Below are positions 6,227 through 12,467 of a DNA stretch of 15,439 nt, in pieces. Numbering within the stretch: position 1 is the first letter of the stretch; each line of letters starts with the position of its first letter. Both the position numbers and the translations under genes were made by a program. The DNA is from Paramuribaculum sp. GTDB taxonomy: Bacteria; Bacteroidota; Bacteroidia; Bacteroidales; Muribaculaceae. The DNA lies in the NCBI GenBank assembly GCA_029051835.1, contig JAIDKJ010000414.1, positions 1 to 15,439 on the forward strand, in the 5' to 3' direction. The notes under the pieces were generated by a model, which was not told the DNA's origin, did not search any database, and worked only from the letters and a program-made list of their open reading frames with translations.

Positions 6227-7525
6227 CTATTTGCCGAATGTGAACCGTAGGCCGAGGTTGAGGTTGAAATTGAGCGGCTTGTCTTTGTAGATGGTGGTTA
6301 TCGAAGTGCCGTCGTCGAAGTAGTAGCTCATACCCGGTTCGACATAGACCGAAGCGGCTTCGAGCAGCCGGAATTGTACTCCCGCCGACGTGTTGACCGA
6401 CCATTGTAACGGTTTTTCGGCGAGGCGTTCGGTGGTCGATCCGTTGTCTATCCTGTCGAAGATGTAGTGTTTGTCGATGGTGGCCGACACGCATTTTTCG
6501 GCAAGCACTCCGGCTGAGGCGTAGAAGTCGAGCCGACGCCAGGAGTAGATTCTGTATTTGATGTTGGCCGGTATGCCGATATAATGTAGCTGTTGCCGGC
6601 CGGTGTAGTAGCTGTAGTCGCTCCCTTCCTTGATGTCGGACGTCAGGTTTGCGTAGCTGATGCCGCTTTCGAGCGAGATCCTGTCGTTGATGCCGAAGGT
6701 GAATGCCACTCCGGCTCTGACAGGCAGCCGGTGGCTCACCTCTTTGTCGAGCTGCTTGCCTCTGTTGAAGAGCAGCATTGCGAGCATGGGCCGGTCTTTC
6801 CACGAGGTGTTGTCGGCTCCGAGGGTGGTGGAGGCCGATGCAAATCCGGCCGCTCTGTTGCCCGAAGCCGCGCCGGTGCCCCCCGAACTATACATCGCTA
6901 TTGACATCCGGCTGGCGGGCGTGGTGTGTCGTCTGATGGTGGCCGTTGCCGTTTCTCTTTTTCCGCTGTAGCCGGATGTGTGATGCGGCTGACGGCTGCG
7001 TGTCGGAGCGGCTTGCTGTGCGGTGTCGGATGGCACGGAATGCCGGGAGTCGGTTACGGCGGTGGATTCGGTCAGGTTGTCGCAGGCATTGTCGGCCGAT
7101 GTAGGTCTGTCGACTGCGGCATAAGCGGCTGCGGGTGTGGCTTTGGTGTGTGTGCTGATGGTGGCTGCCGTATGCTTATGTTTCTGCACTTGCGCCGGTG
7201 TCGGTGCGCTGTGCGGTGCGGCAGGCTCCGGCCCGTGTGTGTCGGCCGTTATGGCCTCGGGCGTGTCGGCCGACAGCATTTCCTGCTGACTAAGGTTTAT
7301 GCCGCTGTCGGGGATCGAAAGATAGAGAGTGATCGCGATTGCCAGCATGGCGGCTATGGCCATGCTTCTTCTGATCCATACAGGCATCACGCGCCGTGGT
7401 GTGGCGCTGCGCGGGCTGTGGGATGATGCGATATGGTGTTCGATTTCATCCCATAGTCCGGGCGGTGCGTCGGTTTCGTAGTCCGACATCCTGTCGTGGA
7501 TCTTATGCAGCCAGTCTTCGTTCAT
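6227..7525 (-). CDS. Dual membrane-spanning anti-sigma factor (Dma-type), barrel-tethered
   Basis: 432 residues. Residues 1-48 are a cytoplasmic domain with PPGLWDEIEHHI at 21-32, the short helix motif typical of Bacteroidota anti-sigma N-termini. One transmembrane helix follows at about 50-70 (IRRSMAIAAMLAIAITLYLS) after basic residues, so the N-terminus is inside. Residues about 72-245 are low-complexity, rich in Ala, Thr, Ser, Pro and His, and look disordered. Residues about 265-432 are alternating amphipathic strands of an outer-membrane beta-barrel of the OMP_b-brl/PorT kind (AGVAFTFGI, SLESGISYANL, IGIPANIKYRIY, DFYASAGVLAEK, SVYVEPGMSYYF), ending LGLRFTFGK. There is no N-terminal signal peptide. 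The design matches Dma proteins of Bacteroides thetaiotaomicron, as I recall that work. It starts 20 nt after the ECF sigma gene, its presumed partner. Confidence 0.85.
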   Translation of the reverse strand: MNEDWLHKIHDRMSDYETDAPPGLWDEIEHHIASSHSPRSATPRRVMPVWIRRSMAIAAMLAIAITLYLSIPDSGINLSQQEMLSADTPEAITADTHGPEPAAPHSAPTPAQVQKHKHTAATISTHTKATPAAAYAAVDRPTSADNACDNLTESTAVTDSRHSVPSDTAQQAAPTRSRQPHHTSGYSGKRETATATIRRHTTPASRMSIAMYSSGGTGAASGNRAAGFASASTTLGADNTSWKDRPMLAMLLFNRGKQLDKEVSHRLPVRAGVAFTFGINDRISLESGISYANLTSDIKEGSDYSYYTGRQQLHYIGIPANIKYRIYSWRRLDFYASAGVLAEKCVSATIDKHYIFDRIDNGSTTERLAEKPLQWSVNTSAGVQFRLLEAASVYVEPGMSYYFDDGTSITTIYKDKPLNFNLNLGLRFTFGK

Positions 7526-7545
7526 GCTCGGTGTTGGTCGTGGGG

Positions 7546-8115
7546 TTATATGATGGTGGATAAAGGGTTGTGTTGGTGTTGTCTTATCTTGGCTGCCAGC
7601 AGCGCTTTGGCTCTGTGAAGCTGCGATGCCGAAGTGTTTTCGGTGATATTAAGCATTGATGCGATCTCTCTGTGGCTTTTGTTTTCGATTACATAGAGGT
7701 TGAATATGGTGCGGTATCCGTCGGGGAGTTCGCGTATCATCCGGAATATTTCCGACGACGGAAGGGAGTCGATGTCGGGCTGTTCCTCGGCGTGGTCATG
7801 GACCTCCGGGGTGATCTCCACAAAGTTGAACCGGTTGTGGCGCTGAAGAAATTTCAGAGCTTCGTTGACGGTCACTTTTGTGAGCCAGCCTTTGAGGGAG
7901 CCTTCGCCGCGGTAGTCGAATTCCGTGATGCCCGACATGATCTTCAGAAAACTCTCCTGAAGCACGTCTTTCGCGTCCTCGCTGTTGACGATGTAGCGCG
8001 AGCATACGGCTGTGAGATGGCGTATGTATGTGTCATACACCTCTCTCATGGCCGTCGGCTCGCCTTGCTTCACGCGGCGGATCAGCTTGAGTTCGTTGTC
8101 GGTATGGCGTGGCAT
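7546..8115 (-). CDS. ECF-type RNA polymerase sigma factor
   Basis: 189 residues from ATG 8115. The frame stays open further upstream but would overlap the nigD-like gene, and the upstream residues are Pro/Gln/Arg-rich and unlike sigma factors. Region 2 spans about residues 10-92, with AMREVYDTYIRHLTAVCSRY and the polymerase-binding and -10-recognising segment SEDAKDVLQESFLKIM. Region 4 spans about 120-178, with ELPDGYRTIFNLYVIENKS and the helix-turn-helix HREIASMLNITENTSASQLH. The acidic linker between them is short. It should direct core polymerase to a small regulon, probably including its own operon. It lies 59 nt after nigD and 20 nt before the barrel-tethered anti-sigma gene. Confidence 0.95.
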   Translation of the reverse strand: MPRHTDNELKLIRRVKQGEPTAMREVYDTYIRHLTAVCSRYIVNSEDAKDVLQESFLKIMSGITEFDYRGEGSLKGWLTKVTVNEALKFLQRHNRFNFVEITPEVHDHAEEQPDIDSLPSSEIFRMIRELPDGYRTIFNLYVIENKSHREIASMLNITENTSASQLHRAKALLAAKIRQHQHNPLSTII

Positions 8116-8174
8116 CGTCTGTGGGCACCGTATTCCCGTCTGTGCAATGTGATGTCGGCGGCAGTGTCGGTGTG

Positions 8175-8909
8175 TTATCTTACCGACATAGAGTGGGATA
8201 TGCCGGCCGGATCGATAGCCGGAAGTTTGCGCATCTGGAGCTCGAATTCGGTGGATTTGCTGCCGCTGAACGATGTCCATTTGAGTTTGATGGTGGTCTT
8301 GTCGTCGGCGGGGCGGGGGAGTCCGTTGAGGTTGAATGCTATAAGCGCGTCGCCCCACTGGCCGTTGATGTCGCCGTAGGCGTTGTGTCGCAGTTCGAGT
8401 TCGTAGGGGTCGTCGGGATTGTTGCCGGTGATCAGATTCACGGCATGTATGGCTCCGGGTATTGCCCAGCGTGTGCGTATGCGCAGTGTGAGATAGCCGT
8501 CTTCAGCTATAGTCACCCAGTCGTTGATGATCTCTATGGGGTCGTTGCCGAGGTCGTTGTCGGCTTCAATGTCGGGGAGGGCCAGGGGGAGTTTTGTGCG
8601 GATGCTGTCGATCCAGTTGACGTGGACATGGCGTATCTGGTCGTTGGCCTCGGATGCTACCGTTTCCGTATAGTTGACGAGTGCGCGCACCTCTTTTTTG
8701 TCAAACGGCGATGCGGTCATGTTGGTCGGTATCAGCTGTGTGGTGTTGTCGAGCTGCATGATGAAGCTTCCCTCGGAGTCGGGACACACTGTCACCAGAG
8801 CCGTCGGTATGAGCATGTCGGGTGAGTCGTTGCTGTCGGTGCATGATGACATGACCATTGCCGCAGATGTCATGACGGCGGCGGCCATAAGGATGTGGTG
8901 TTTTTTCAT
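8175..8909 (-). CDS. NigD-like lipoprotein
   Basis: 244 residues from ATG 8909. A longer in-frame start at 9020 lies upstream of the predicted transcript start and would bury the signal peptide. Residues 1-22 are a lipoprotein signal ending MSSC, so Cys23 is lipidated. The following TDSNDSPD is acidic, which in Bacteroides favours export to the cell surface (inference). Residues about 35-80 match the NigD N-terminal OB-type domain (ALVTVCPDSEGSFIMQLDN, then TASPFDKKEVRALVNY). Residues about 125-228 fit the NigD C-terminal beta-sandwich, including EDGYLTLRIRTRW and GDINGQWGDALIAFNLNGL. The biochemical function of NigD proteins is unknown. In Bacteroides thetaiotaomicron a NigD linked to a Dma system affects vesiculation. 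This gene heads the operon. Confidence 0.9.
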   Translation of the reverse strand: MKKHHILMAAAVMTSAAMVMSSCTDSNDSPDMLIPTALVTVCPDSEGSFIMQLDNTTQLIPTNMTASPFDKKEVRALVNYTETVASEANDQIRHVHVNWIDSIRTKLPLALPDIEADNDLGNDPIEIINDWVTIAEDGYLTLRIRTRWAIPGAIHAVNLITGNNPDDPYELELRHNAYGDINGQWGDALIAFNLNGLPRPADDKTTIKLKWTSFSGSKSTEFELQMRKLPAIDPAGISHSMSVR

Positions 8910-8990
8910 TTGTTGTTTGAATTGATTGGTTGTTCTGCCAATGTAAATCATGTTGTGCCCGAAACCTTGCATCGAAGTGACGGAAATTAA

Positions 8991-9021
8991 CAAATATTTA
9001 ACGTTTCGACCGGGTAACAAA
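8991..9021 (-). promoter_or_regulatory. Candidate promoter of the nigD-sigma-Dma operon
   Basis: On the minus strand TTTG (9018-9021) is followed after 19 nt by AATATTTG (8991-8998), one base off TAnnTTTG. Start would be near 8984, giving a leader of about 75 nt. The -33 element is the base of the preceding terminator's tail. A separate ECF-dependent promoter may also exist here but its motif is not known to me. Confidence 0.5.
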
Positions 9022-9064
9022 CGGCGGCGTGTCGCTGGCCGGGATGACCCGTGACACGCCGCCG
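9022..9064 (-). terminator. Terminator hairpin after the phosphoesterase gene
   Basis: Perfect 12-bp arms CGGCGGCGTGTC (9022-9033) and its complement (9053-9064), with a 19-nt loop that can form a nested CGGG/CCCG stem. It begins 40 nt after the 9105 stop codon. The minus-strand tail is only TTTGTT, so termination may be partial. Confidence 0.6.
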
Positions 9065-9104
9065 GCAGTGAGTGTGCTGAGCTTGTATGGTCAGATTGCG
9101 GACG

Positions 9105-11504
9105 TCATTCGGTCGGCAGGGCGAACATATAGATGTTGCCGCCGAAATCGTTGGCCACGAGTCTGTCGCCGCTGACAGCTACGCTGCTGAATATCGGCGC
9201 TCCGGTGGCGTGGTGCCATACAATCTCGCCGTCTTTGGGACGGATGCCGTAGATGCCGCCATCGGAAGCGGCTACATAGATGACGCCGTTGGCTATCGTG
9301 GGGTTCGATTCGACGGTGGAGCTTTCCGGACGGGTGTAAGGCACGGTGTAGACCAGCGCATCGCCGGTTTTTGCGTTCCATACAGGTTCGAAGGTCTGTG
9401 CGTCGATAGCGAGCAGGCCCTCCTTCGAAGTTCCGAAGATTATCTTGCCGTCGGCGAGCAGCGGCGTGGATGTGGCGTCGACTGCTGTCGGAAGTTTGCG
9501 GCGTGCTATGATTGTGCCCGATTTTGGCTCGATGATGAAAAACGAATGGTTTGAAACGATGTAGATCAGTCCGTTGTAGAAGGCGGGCGTGGCTCCGCGG
9601 TCGCGGAGTCCCTCTTCGCTCAGGCTCCACAGCTTGCGTCCGGTCGCGGCGTCGTTGCCGTAAAGTGCGTCCCATTGCGATCCGCCTACCACTACTCCGC
9701 AGCCGGCTGCAAGGGTCGATGTGGTTCCCTCGCGGCGACGCCATCCGGTGTTGCGCCAGAGCGCTTTGCCTGTGCGGGCGTCGTAGGCTGTGAGTCCTTC
9801 ACCGGAGCCGGCAAATACGGTGTCGCCTTTGGCTGTGAGTCCGTCGATGAGTCCGGGCACCGGCTGTATGGGGAGCTGCTCCTGCCATGCGACGGTGCCG
9901 TCGTTGCAGTTTATGGCATACAGCATGCCGGTGACATCCTGCGCGAACACTTTGCCGTCGGCTATGGCTATGCTGTTCTTTATCGATTTCGCTACCGGAC
10001 GGCGCCATGCTTCGGCTCCTGTAGCTGCGTCGAAGGCCACGATGGCCGCATTGCCTTTGAGGTCCTCGTCGGTAGTGGCAGTGAACACTTTGCCGTCATG
10101 GATCAGCGGCGACGTCATGTAAATGTTGGCTCCGGCGTTGGCTGTCCACATCAGACGCGGCAGAGTGTCGGTCTTGGCCGTTTCTGTCGCGGGCATGTAG
10201 GTGAATGTCTGTTCGCAGCGGGCTGTGGCGCCCGATTTGAAGCGTGTGGTGACAGTGGCTGTCAGTGTCTTGCCGGCGTATGACTCTTTGAGGGGCAGCT
10301 GTGCTGTCCATGTCCAGTCGGTGGCCTGACGCAGTTTGATGTTGCGGGCAAGGATTTTGTTGCCTTCGGCAAGCGTGCAGCTGACGGCCGATGCCGGCGA
10401 GTGCGACGAGTAGGTGTTTACCGTGAGTACATTGCAGCCTGTCGTGCCTTTGGGCGAGGCTATTGCGGCATGGTCGTGGATGTATGAGTAGCGCAGGTCG
10501 GTGGTGATGTCGCCCTTTTTGTCGACGTTGATCACGCGGTAGGCGCTTGTGGAGTGGTCGATGCCACCTTTGTCGGGGGTGGAGGTGCAGATCGTCACTA
10601 CGTCGCCCTGACGCAGCTGATGATTGATGTGCCAGTGGCCGTAGATCCATGCCTTGAGGTTGTGGTCGTTGAGCCTTATGCTGTCGGTCTTGCCTTTGAT
10701 GGTGAAGTCGTTGCCGTAGGTGAGTATGTCGTGGTTGAATGCGCACACGGGTGTTCCTTCAGGGAGTACGGACAGGTCGTTGCGCAGCCATCGGGCCACG
10801 TCGTCGGCGGTATATGAGGGCCGTCGGTCGCCTCCGGGCATTGGGGTGACCACATAGTGTGTGCCGCCGGCATTGAAGGAGTACCATACCGGACCATATA
10901 TGTTTTCAAAGAATTCTTCGCCGTAGGCTCCGTCGACCAGGTCATGGTTGCCGAGGCAGTAATATACCGGCAGCCCCATGTTGTCGGAGTTCATGAGTTT
11001 GATATGTTCGGTGAGTCCGTTCTTGTAGCAGATGTCGCCGGTGTGAACCACGAAAGCCGCCTGCTCGTTGGCTGCATAGCGACGCACGTCGTCGACCCAT
11101 GCCTCGTTGCCTTCAGTATTGAATATCTCCGTGTCGGTCACGTGAATGAATCGGTGCGATCCGTCGCTTGCGGCGCCATTGTTGTAGCGCGTCATGGCGA
11201 AATCATAGTCCGCCGTTGCGGGATCGATGCGCAGATAGTGGTTTTTTACAGGTCGGTAACCCGAGGGTGAGCTTACGCTGACAAACCGTTGCCGGTCGTG
11301 TCCGGGCAGTGTGAAGCGGCCTTTTGCGTCGGTCGTGACTACGTTGAGGCCGTCGGTGACGGCCACATTGGCCATCGGGCGGTCGGCGCGGTCAAATACG
11401 CCATTGTTGTTGCGGTCGTCGAATACTCTGCCGTTGAGCTGGGCATGTGTCGCAATGAACGGCGAGCATGCCATAGCGGCTGAAAGTAGGATTTTAGCTA
11501 ACAT
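9105..11504 (-). CDS. Secreted calcineurin-like phosphoesterase fused to a PQQ-type beta-propeller
   Basis: 799 residues. Signal peptide 1-21 (cleavage after THA). Residues about 23-105 are a small beta-sandwich like the metallophosphoesterase N-terminal domain (GRVFDDRNNNGVFDRADRPM, DAKGRFTLPG). Residues about 115-330 are the metallophosphoesterase core: TDTE at 123-126, GD at 156-157, GNHD at 185-188, FNHD at 256-259, GHWH at 289-292. The first metal motif is D-T-E, not the usual D-x-H. Residues about 450-799 hold PQQ-like propeller blades, each ending in a Gly-Trp type turn (AFDAATGAEAWR, AINCNDGTVAWQ, AYDARTGKALWR, AIDAQTFEPVWN, IRPKDGEIVWH). Together they suggest a periplasmic or surface phosphodiesterase or phosphatase with a binding platform; the substrate is unknown. 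It appears monocistronic, with its own promoter and terminator. Confidence 0.9.
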   Translation of the reverse strand: MLAKILLSAAMACSPFIATHAQLNGRVFDDRNNNGVFDRADRPMANVAVTDGLNVVTTDAKGRFTLPGHDRQRFVSVSSPSGYRPVKNHYLRIDPATADYDFAMTRYNNGAASDGSHRFIHVTDTEIFNTEGNEAWVDDVRRYAANEQAAFVVHTGDICYKNGLTEHIKLMNSDNMGLPVYYCLGNHDLVDGAYGEEFFENIYGPVWYSFNAGGTHYVVTPMPGGDRRPSYTADDVARWLRNDLSVLPEGTPVCAFNHDILTYGNDFTIKGKTDSIRLNDHNLKAWIYGHWHINHQLRQGDVVTICTSTPDKGGIDHSTSAYRVINVDKKGDITTDLRYSYIHDHAAIASPKGTTGCNVLTVNTYSSHSPASAVSCTLAEGNKILARNIKLRQATDWTWTAQLPLKESYAGKTLTATVTTRFKSGATARCEQTFTYMPATETAKTDTLPRLMWTANAGANIYMTSPLIHDGKVFTATTDEDLKGNAAIVAFDAATGAEAWRRPVAKSIKNSIAIADGKVFAQDVTGMLYAINCNDGTVAWQEQLPIQPVPGLIDGLTAKGDTVFAGSGEGLTAYDARTGKALWRNTGWRRREGTTSTLAAGCGVVVGGSQWDALYGNDAATGRKLWSLSEEGLRDRGATPAFYNGLIYIVSNHSFFIIEPKSGTIIARRKLPTAVDATSTPLLADGKIIFGTSKEGLLAIDAQTFEPVWNAKTGDALVYTVPYTRPESSTVESNPTIANGVIYVAASDGGIYGIRPKDGEIVWHHATGAPIFSSVAVSGDRLVANDFGGNIYMFALPTE

Positions 11505-11608
11505 AATAACTTTAATGTTGATGTCAGGCTGCCGTGGCGGCGTTGGTTTTTCCCTGTGATTGTCGCCCTCAGCAGCAATGTGATGAATGAATTAAGGTAG
11601 TTGAAATG

Positions 11609-11639
11609 CAAATTTACGCATTATTTTATAAAGATAAAA
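11609..11639 (-). promoter_or_regulatory. Promoter of the phosphoesterase-propeller gene
   Basis: The reverse strand has TAAATTTG (11609-11616), an exact -7 match, preceded 19 nt upstream by TTTT (11636-11639) as a near -33. Start is near 11602, giving a leader of about 100 nt. Confidence 0.6.
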
Positions 11640-11647
11640 GCCGGTAT

Positions 11648-11683
11648 AAAAATAAAAAGCCGGGAGGAATTGCTTCCTTCCGG
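11648..11683 (-). terminator. Intrinsic terminator of the thioredoxin-fold gene
   Basis: On the minus strand a 10-bp GC-rich stem with one G-U pair (arms 11674-11683 and 11660-11669, loop of 4) is followed by CTTTTTATTTTT. It begins 17 nt after the stop codon at 11701. This is a textbook rho-independent terminator, with the next promoter's -33 about 9 nt beyond its T-tract. Confidence 0.9.
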
Positions 11684-11700
11684 AATGTGATGTGTCAGCT

Positions 11701-12189
11701 TCAAATACTCGTTTTGGTCAGAGTTTCAATGCTTGGATTCATTGCTACGATGCGTCCTTTCGGATCGATAAGGAGCGATTTGAATCCTTCGGTCAGCCTG
11801 TAGTCATGAATGATTCGGTTGGCTTGGCTGCCGTCGACATGGATGTGGTTCTCCGCACTAAGATTGTCTCTACGCACTATCTCACGAAAGAGGCGCTCGC
11901 TACGGTCGAAATTGACCGACAAGAAACAAAATCGTTCTTGCGGGAGCAACTTGGCTGCCTCGTCATACCGGTGAGCCCGTAGGCGTGAGTCGGCGTCGGC
12001 CGACGACCAGAATGTGACGATCACATAGCGTCCCTTCAGCTCCGCAAGCGACAGCGTTGTGTCGCTGTTTTCGATGGTCATCGAGGGGGCGTTGTAGCCT
12101 TCGGCGGCTTCAAACACACGCTCGGAATAAGCGGAAACCGAAATGACAAGAACGGCGAAGAGCACAATGATTTTCATTGTTTTCTTCAT
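11701..12189 (-). CDS. Thioredoxin-fold protein lacking the redox CXXC motif
   Basis: 162 residues from ATG 12189; a TTG two codons earlier is in frame but less likely. Residues 1-20 are a signal peptide (KKTMKIIVLFAVLVISVSA). The rest follows the TlpA/AhpC-type thioredoxin layout: NAPSMTIENSDTTLSLAELKG at about 33-53, a core strand RYVIVTFW at 54-61, RFCFLSVNFDRS at about 86-97, and LLIDPKGRIVAMNPS at about 139-153. At the active site, where relatives read W-x-x-C-x-x-C, this protein has WSSADADS (61-68), with no Cys. The cis-proline position also looks lost (EGFKSLLID, not G-x-P-T). The only Cys is 88. It is unlikely to be a disulfide reductase and may bind or chaperone something in the periplasm. 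Confidence 0.85.
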   Translation of the reverse strand: MKKTMKIIVLFAVLVISVSAYSERVFEAAEGYNAPSMTIENSDTTLSLAELKGRYVIVTFWSSADADSRLRAHRYDEAAKLLPQERFCFLSVNFDRSERLFREIVRRDNLSAENHIHVDGSQANRIIHDYRLTEGFKSLLIDPKGRIVAMNPSIETLTKTSI

Positions 12190-12191
12190 TG

Positions 12192-12329
12192 TCAAGGTTT
12201 AATGTTACACATAAGGCATGCCTTCTGAAGGAGGGTGGCATTACGGTCGCACGTGTGTGGTACGGTCGTATCAAAAGGCTTGCCCCGCCGATTTTCGGCG
12301 TCATCTGCAGGCGACTCTTCGCCTGGCAC
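12192..12329 (-). CDS. Possible 45-codon upstream small ORF
   Basis: GTG at 12329 to TGA at 12192-12194 gives 45 codons that end two bases before the ATG of the thioredoxin-fold gene (TGACAATG), a spacing suited to translational coupling. The peptide has Cys27, Cys38 and Cys41, the last two as ACLMC. An AAGAAAGG stretch touches the GTG, too close to be a normal ribosome site. The start would be about 10 nt after the predicted transcript start. I recognise no family. It overlaps the leader hairpins, so it could equally be chance. Confidence 0.22.
   Translation of the reverse strand: MPGEESPADDAENRRGKPFDTTVPHTCDRNATLLQKACLMCNIKP
12286..12325 (-). other. Tandem hairpins in the leader of the thioredoxin-fold gene
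   Basis: Two perfect stems stand side by side: CAGGCGA/TCGCCTG (12308-12325, 4-nt loop) and CGCCGA/TCGGCG (12286-12300, 3-nt loop). Both lie in the predicted leader of about 150 nt. A 12-base palindrome AAGGCATGCCTT follows at 12213-12224. Neither stem has a T-run, so they are not simple terminators. They may control translation or stability. Confidence 0.4.
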
Positions 12330-12345
12330 CTTTCTTAAAACAGTG

Positions 12346-12376
12346 CAAAGTTACAAAAATGTTGCGGAGTGCGCAA
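12346..12376 (-). promoter_or_regulatory. Promoter of the thioredoxin-fold gene
   Basis: The reverse strand has TAACTTTG (12346-12353), an exact -7 match, with TTGC (12373-12376) 19 nt upstream as a partial -33. Start is near 12339, which gives the long leader described above. No clear terminator for the upstream GldB-like gene is visible in 12377-12467, so readthrough from it is possible. Confidence 0.6.
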
Positions 12377-12467
12377 TCCGGCATGTCGACCGAATGGATG
12401 CAACTTGCTCCCGTTCGGCTTGGGGAGCGGGCTGGGAAGTGTAGTTAAAGTAAGTTAAAACGGGCGT

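Noticed and set aside
8116..8358. N-terminal extension of the sigma factor frame
   Set aside because: It overlaps the nigD-like gene, is rich in Arg/Gln/Pro, and sigma region 2 fits directly behind the ATG at 8115.
8910..9020. N-terminal extension of the nigD-like frame
   Set aside because: It would bury the lipoprotein signal and lies mostly upstream of the predicted transcript start.
12410..12431. CCCGTTC/GAGCGGG hairpin after the GldB-like gene as a terminator
   Set aside because: It contains a G-T pair and has no T-tract on the minus strand, so termination is not supported.
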